Assembly: GCF_021917145.1 (NCBI RefSeq)
Contig: NC_061072.1
Span: forward strand, 12,860,133 to 12,924,132
Reading direction: 5' to 3'
Source of the DNA: Hypomesus transpacificus
Lineage: Eukaryota; Chordata; Actinopteri; Osmeriformes; Osmeridae
Length of the DNA: 64,000 nt
The stretch's first letter is position 1, and every line of letters begins with the position of its first letter. The notes under the pieces were generated by a model that saw only the letters and a program-made list of their open reading frames with translations, was not told where the DNA came from and ran no database searches. A program made the translations under genes and the position numbers. Shown here one piece after another: positions 58,333 to 64,000 of the stretch.

Positions 58333-60497
58333 ATGAGTGAGACTAGTGAGGTCCGACCTTTAGCTGATGTGGATCTGGGCGTGTGCGTGGTAAGTTCTCC
58401 TAACTTTCAAGTTTTCCCCAACTGTAATATGAACTGCATCCGGCTCCACTGTATTTAGGATGTATTGCATTGCTAGGCAGCCGGGCTGTCGGGACAAAGA
58501 CACGTAATAGGGAAGCGGGTAGGAATGCACTGCGATTTTGTTTCGAAAAGCTGAGATTTCAAGGGGCAAGACACAAACACGGTAACGTCACTAAAACCAT
58601 ATTGTATTTTGTAGGCTACATTGTAATTATTATTTTTTGAATATCCCGCAGTTAAAAGTTTGAGTCAAATGTTGAAGCTGCAACATTAAAATGAATCGCA
58701 CTTTCACACTCCTCCCTGCAGCTTTGTCGGTGGTTAGCTCGTTAGTCTTTGCTGTGAGAAAGTGAGAAAGAAGAATCTTAAAAAATAGTCACCATTTACA
58801 AGGAGGAAGATGATGGAAGCCGGCAGGGTATCGTTGGATACAAAATATGCTATAGGAGCGTGTGCTAACAAGTCCATCTGGTGTCTATTTCAACTCCTCC
58901 TAAAATTTCCACTCGCAGATGAAGAAGGAACTTACCTACCATAATAACATCCTTCTGTTTGGGGTTATGCTTATAGCCTTCTAAATTGGCATATTTGCCA
59001 GTGGGTAGCCCTTTAGAGAAGCTTCTTCACAACACTGGCCATGTGGAGGGATTAGGATCTGCTCCAGTGGGGGCTTCTGACATCACGCTGTATGTGTGCC
59101 TGTGTGTGTGTTCCAGCTATGGCTGAAGATGTCTGTGGACTCTGAGAAGCGGTGTGTCCTGTTGCCGCGAGAGACCAGGACTTCATGTGTGTTCCACACA
59201 GCCGAGGAAAAGGATGAGATACCAGGGGTGGGTGAGGACAGGTGAGCACCTTAGGCCTACTAGACAACAGGAGTGTAATGGCTCTCTCCTTTTTGTATTA
59301 CTCTAGAGTGTGGGTGTTTGTTCCTGTATAACATGTTAGGGTGATAACAGGTGTCCGTTATCACCCTATAATGTACACCCCTGCAGCCAATCAGAATTGA
59401 GCATTCACCCAGACCATGGTATAAAGAGAGATTAGAGGCCAGTCGTAGTTAACAGTGTTGTCCTACAGTGTTTACATAGTGGATCCTGTTTGTTGCCTAC
59501 AGTGTTTACATAGTGAATATGTTGTCTTTGTTTTGTCCTATAGTGTTGATATAGTGGACCCTGTTTGTTGTCCTACAGTGTGCTGGAGATGCTGAGCTAC
59601 TCCAAGTTCTCCGACTTGGAAACATGGCTGTGCATGCCGTCCACCCTACTGCCCCGAGTACTGGAGTCCACGCACTCCTCCTCCTCCTCCTCCTCCTGCT
59701 CCTCCTCCTGCTCCTCATCCACCACCACCTCCGTCTGCACCTCCCCTGCTCCTGCCCCCTGCCTCTCCACAGGCTGCGAGACTGCAGAGACAGATGCACA
59801 AACACAAAGGTAGGTAACCACAGTAGTATCTACTCTATCAACATAGGCCTGGTAACAGAACAGACACTATACACGCTCACTTTTTAGGCCACAAGGGGTG
59901 ATAGGAGCGCTGTATTTAGAGCTGCAAGTCCTGTATGGTTTAGGGGAAGGGGCGGGTCTAAACTCCGGGAGTTCTTGTTCTTAGGAAAGAGGATAGTGGG
60001 TCGCCTTGTATTTATAAGACAGAGGTGGCAGGTGTATACAGATTGATAAACTGAGTCTGAAGGGAGCCAAAGAAAACAAGGACATGTTGTACTGCTCAGG
60101 AAATAAACTGAATATCCTGGTCTAACCCAGACTCCAGCCCTAGATTAACCCAGTCATGGTCTAACCCTAACCCCAGCTGTAAGTAACCTAGTCATGGTCT
60201 TACCCTAACTTCAAAACCTGCTGTAACCTAATCATAGTCTAACCCTAACCCCAAACCTGGGGTAATGTAGTCATGGTTTAACCCTAACCCTGAAAACACA
60301 CATTAAGTCCATTGGCTTTCCTGGAAGTGCAGTCTGCTCCTTTCAGAGCTGCCTAGGTCTGTGTAGCTAGCAGGACTGCCAATCTCCTACAGCACCCTAG
60401 TGATTGATATCTGTCACACACACCAGAGCCACTTGACTCTTGATCTTAATTCTCCCCATTCAGCTTTTGTGTTTCTCTTACACACATTCTCTCAGTG

Positions 60498-60561
<64 letters not shown>

Positions 60562-60582
60562 ATACACACACACACACACACG

Positions 60583-60653
<71 letters not shown>

Positions 60654-60802
60654 AGGGGAAGGTAAGTTAATACCCCTTTTGGGCATTGAACACTTGAGAG
60701 GGCCATTGCCTGTGACTGGGGACCTCAGTGCCATAATGTGTGATTATGTTGCCTGCCTAGCCTTGAGAGACTGTGGAGCCTGGGAACTCAGAGCAGCACA
60801 CA

Positions 60803-60876
<74 letters not shown>

Positions 60877-62019
60877 CACACCTCTTCCTCACCACTCTGC
60901 CAGAGAGGTACCAGTGCCAGTAGACAAGCTTGCTTGCAGTTGATGGCGGCCATCGTTCAGGACCCCTCGTCATCTCTGAACGTCTAGATTGAAAGACAGA
61001 GAAACAGACATGGTGGCGTGTGTCCACTCATAGCGGAGACCCAGGGAGACAGAAGCAGGCCTAGGCGTGTGAGACGTTAGGTAGCGAGCTGCGTTGGCGT
61101 GCGTTTGATTTCAGGAGTGTTAGTGCGCTAGGGCAGGGAGGCTGGTCGGAGGATGGACCAAGGTGGGCAGGCTTGGTAGCGTTGACGACTGGGGATGAGT
61201 CGCGGGTGAGGTGTGGAGACGTTGAGCGATGGAAAACAAGGTCGTCCTTGGTGGGAGTTTTCGCGTTGAGGTGTAATGGTGTCCCCATGTAGTGGTGGTT
61301 TGAGGGGGATGTTAGGGAAAGCTAGGCCGTGTGAAGCACTCACGTTGGGTAGCGAGCGCTGGTGCGCTGGTGGGAACCCTCTGCGTTGAGGTACTGCTGG
61401 CAGGGAGAAGCAGGCATGTTGAGTTGGGAAGAGTTGCTGGAGTTTTTTGTGAGGCGGAGAAGGCGGAGGGGAGATCAGAGCCGGGGATCGTGGAGGAGCC
61501 GAAGCTACAACGTTACCTCCAGGTACCTTCAGGTTTGCTTCTCCTCAGTAACCTGAGGACCTCACAATTGAGCTGACTATTGAATCAAGCCTGTTGTATT
61601 CTGTCCTAAACAGGTATAACCTGCTTATCCACCTATAGTGTCGTCCACTAGTACCACTGGGCCTGTGTACTGTTATAACCTGTTATAGCTGTGATAAGCT
61701 GCACAATAATCCTTACTTTCATATCAATTTCTAATCTGAGGAAGTCAAACTGAAAGTCTATGACTGTTCACAATCCAGCAGTCCAGCATACCAAAGTATG
61801 TGTATTTTTGGGATTGGATTTCTATATATTTGAAGAATATATTGAATTTGGTATAACTGTTAGTAGCCAACACGCATCTGTATTGCCAGGGCCTTTTTTA
61901 TCTGGTGGATTTTCCGTCTGTGAGACTTATCATGAATATTTTAACTCATACTGCTGATACACTGTACTTGTGTGTCTGTGTGTATGTGTGTGTGGGTGAG
62001 TGAGTGTGTTTGCACGTTC

Positions 62020-62050
<31 letters not shown>

Positions 62051-62935
62051 ATTCCAGTCTGTTTCCTTTGAAGTCCATTCTGATAATGACAGCAACAGCC
62101 TCAAACGTTAGATGAGATGAGAGTCAGAGCTGTTTCATGTCCTTCAGTCATAAAGTGATTTATCCCTGTCCTCTCCTCTCCTTATCTGTTTAATGGCTTC
62201 CTTCTGATGACAAGTCACTTGGAGTAATCCCTCTCCTCTCCTTGCTCAACTCTCCTTTCTTCTCCTCTAGCATGACTGACGACATGCCATGTTGCATCTT
62301 CACATCCTGACTCATCCTGCATCTGCAGCTTTGACATTGACATTTTAATATAGTTCAATTTCTCTTGGCAATCAAGTGCACCCCAAGTACTGATTGTATC
62401 TCTCTGTGTCTCCAGACCTCCAGAGAAGGAAGCCCTGTTCCTGACCCCTGCTCTGGGGAGGGAGACTCCGTTCCTGGCCACACCGCTCGCCCCCATCCTG
62501 TCCTCTACACCCTGTCACATGACAAACCTGACCTCATTGGGAGACTCCGCCTCCCAGGGCAGGGTCAACGTGAGGAAGCGCAGACGATTGGCAGCCAGCC
62601 CAGGAGGGCTGCACTGGAACGCTGCAGGTAACCTCAACACAGCCTCACAGCCCCTCAGCCTCACAGCCCCACAGCCCGTCAGCCCCACAGCCTCACAGCC
62701 CCTCAGCCTCAGAGCCCCACAGCCTCACAGCCCCTCAGCCTCAGAGCCCCACAGCCCTGCCCCCATCTCTGTCTGTCCTTCCACATCTCTCTGACCCTCC
62801 CTCCCTCTCATCCTACCTTTCTCTGCTGTTACTTTTCTTTGTTTCTAGCCCTGTCTGTCCTTTTACTCCTTAGAGAGGAATTTCATCTATGTAAGATCTG
62901 TGTTCATTGTGCATGCATGCACGTGCACACACACA

Positions 62936-63027
<92 letters not shown>

Positions 63028-63292
63028 GTTTATGCTATTGAAACTCTGTGTTTCCTGTGTAAGTTAGTGTCTCTCAGATCCACCCTGCTGGAGAATGATA
63101 ATGAGCTCTTCCTGTGAAATAGAGTCCTTTCCTCTCCTCTCCTCTCCTATCCCCAGCCCTCTCCTTTCCTCACCTGACCTCACCTCTTCCCTTCTCTCCT
63201 CTGTTTGTAAATCACCTATTTCTCCACTAGATGGTGATGTAATGCAGGGTGTTCAGGACACTAACAGGCACCAGAAAGAGACACGTCTCTAG
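58333..63292 (+). CDS. Unrecognised five-exon gene, 228 aa
   Basis: Five exons with GT..AG borders and fully compatible phases: 58333-58389, 59117-59241, 59579-59809, 62416-62627, 63231-63292 (TAG). Total 687 nt, 228 aa. Exon 2 encodes LWLKMSVDSEKRCVLLPRET; exon 3 MLSYSKFSDLETWLCMPSTL and then a Ser/Cys run (about residues 92-106) from TCC repeats; exon 4 ALFLTPALGRETPFLATPLA and a basic patch VRKRRRLAASPGGLHWN; exon 5 a short charged tail. The basic patch resembles a nuclear localisation signal. No signal peptide or membrane helix is evident. I do not recognise the family. That five short exons join in one frame with good splice sites strongly suggests a real gene; exon 1 is the least certain. 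An upstream exon could exist. Confidence 0.72.
58390..59116. other. Intron 1 of the unrecognised gene
   Basis: Begins GTAAGT and ends 'gtgtgtgtgttccag'. No repeats of note. Confidence 0.5.
60116..60293. repeat. Imperfect 'taaccctaacccc' repeat
   Basis: About four diverged units of some 45 bases containing 'gtctaaccctaacccc' and 'agtcatggt'. Telomere-like in spelling but interspersed and imperfect, so a local minisatellite rather than a telomeric insertion. Confidence 0.65.
60499..60654. repeat. (CA)n microsatellite
   Basis: About 155 bp of CA with CATA and CGCA interruptions. Confidence 0.95.
60797..60880. repeat. (CA)n microsatellite
   Basis: About 80 bp of CA with one CACT at the left end. 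Confidence 0.95.
62638..62762. repeat. Short tandem repeat after exon 4
   Basis: 'cctcagcctcacagcc' units repeated about seven times immediately inside intron 4 of the unrecognised gene. Reading through the donor would add a Ser/Pro/Gln repeat tail, but the GTAACC donor and the matching phase of exon 5 favour splicing. Confidence 0.85.
62926..63025. repeat. (CA)n microsatellite
   Basis: About 100 bp of CA in intron 4 of the unrecognised gene. Confidence 0.95.
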
Positions 63293-64000
63293 TCAGCTCA
63301 CCCCTGTGTGTGTTTGTTTGTGGGTGATCATTTCTGTGTTTAGATTTGTGTCTGTGTTATTTGTACTATATTGTCTCCATGTTCATGAGAGCGTGTGTGT
63401 GTTTGCTTTCATTGCAAGTGTACCACGTGTGCTTGTGTTAAAAGCCCTGCAGTCTAACTAGTCATACTAGTGAATACCTGGAGATGCGAGTAAATTAATG
63501 GGAGGAGAGGACAGACTAGCCGAGGACAAGGGGGGCAGAAGATGAGCGGAGAGAAAAGGAGGGTATGGAGGGTAAACGGAGGGTCCTCTCCTCCCTACCC
63601 CCCCACCCCCCCTCCCCCATATGTTCTCTTCTCACTGTTTGCTCTCCTCTCTTCTTTCCTCTCTTTCCGTCACATCCCTTTCTCTTGAAAGACCCCCAGT
63701 TGTGTCATCCCCGGCACCGCAACGGTTGCCATGGAAACCGTTGCCATAGCGGGGTTTTGTTTTATTGTTTTAGATTTGGACTGAGGTCTTCTGGGAGCTG
63801 TTTGTGTATTATGTTTTGAACAAAGCAAAGACAGAACAGACCTCAAACAATCTGCTTTCTCCAGTACACCAGACCTCCTGGTACTGGTTTGCTGTTGCAG
63901 AACCATAGATGAAGACATCGGCTTAGGAATTCTAGTCTGCCATGTTGGCAGCTTGGTTTCTGGACTGAGTAATCCAGTAACACGATGCAAGCCAGCCTAG
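63293..64000. other. Probable 3' UTR and flank
   Basis: Downstream of the TAG at 63290-63292. No AATAAA is seen in the next 700 bases, so the 3' end may lie outside the window. An inverted element 'aacggttgccatggaaaccg' at 63721-63740 can form a short hairpin. No other gene is supported. Confidence 0.4.

Larger units (their letters stand above)
59810..62415. other. Intron 3 of the unrecognised gene, rich in CA arrays
   Basis: 2.6-kb intron holding imperfect TAACCC-like repeats (60116-60293), two long CA arrays (60499-60654 and 60797-60880) and a GT array (62022-62050). No additional exon with matching phase is apparent. Confidence 0.5.

Noticed and set aside
60400-60987. 195-codon frame rich in His/Thr
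   Set aside because: Translation of CA microsatellites in an intron; no unique sequence resembling a domain.
62519-62794. Read-through extension of exon 4 of the unrecognised gene into a Ser/Pro/Gln repeat
   Set aside because: A good donor (GTAACC) precedes the repeat and the next exon at 63231 matches in phase and supplies a stop, so splicing is more likely.

Overview
This is a vertebrate, almost certainly teleost fish, nuclear window. Genes are split by GT..AG introns. CA/GT, CT and GA microsatellites are very abundant. Interspersed repeats of fish type occur (tRNA-like SINE remnants, small hAT and Tc1-like elements). Gene content and order match the block human 17q22 carries: COX11 - STXBP4 - HLF - SMIM36 - TMEM100. 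Species cannot be read from the sequence alone. All gene models below were built by hand from open frames, splice sites and phase closure.

Layout. (1) 1915-3186, minus: COX11, 4 coding exons, 274 aa, complete. (2) 7674-28425, plus: STXBP4, 21 coding exons, 739 aa, all phases closing. It runs head-to-head with COX11 and carries a PDZ domain that human STXBP4, as I recall it, lacks. (3) 32629-38069, plus: HLF, 4 exons, 294 aa, with a long 3' UTR to a poly(A) signal near 39947. (4) 42964-43277, minus: an unrecognised possible terminal exon. (5) 44858-45163, minus: SMIM36. (6) 51105-51572, minus: TMEM100, preceded by an in-frame 36-bp tandem repeat and a probable upstream non-coding exon. (7) 58333-63292, plus: a five-exon gene of 228 aa whose phases all close and which I do not recognise. 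The rest is intronic or intergenic sequence with tandem repeats and old mobile elements.

The genes are not one pathway. COX11 is mitochondrial copper delivery, STXBP4 a vesicle-traffic scaffold, HLF a PAR-bZIP transcription factor, and SMIM36 and TMEM100 are small membrane proteins. What joins them is conserved synteny. MMD, which lies between HLF and SMIM36 in human, was not seen here. The items most worth a second look are the unrecognised five-exon gene, the second PDZ domain of STXBP4, the repeat-bearing TMEM100 leader that is open in two frames, the unrecognised exon at 43 kb, and two small hAT-type elements that still have 8-bp target duplications.
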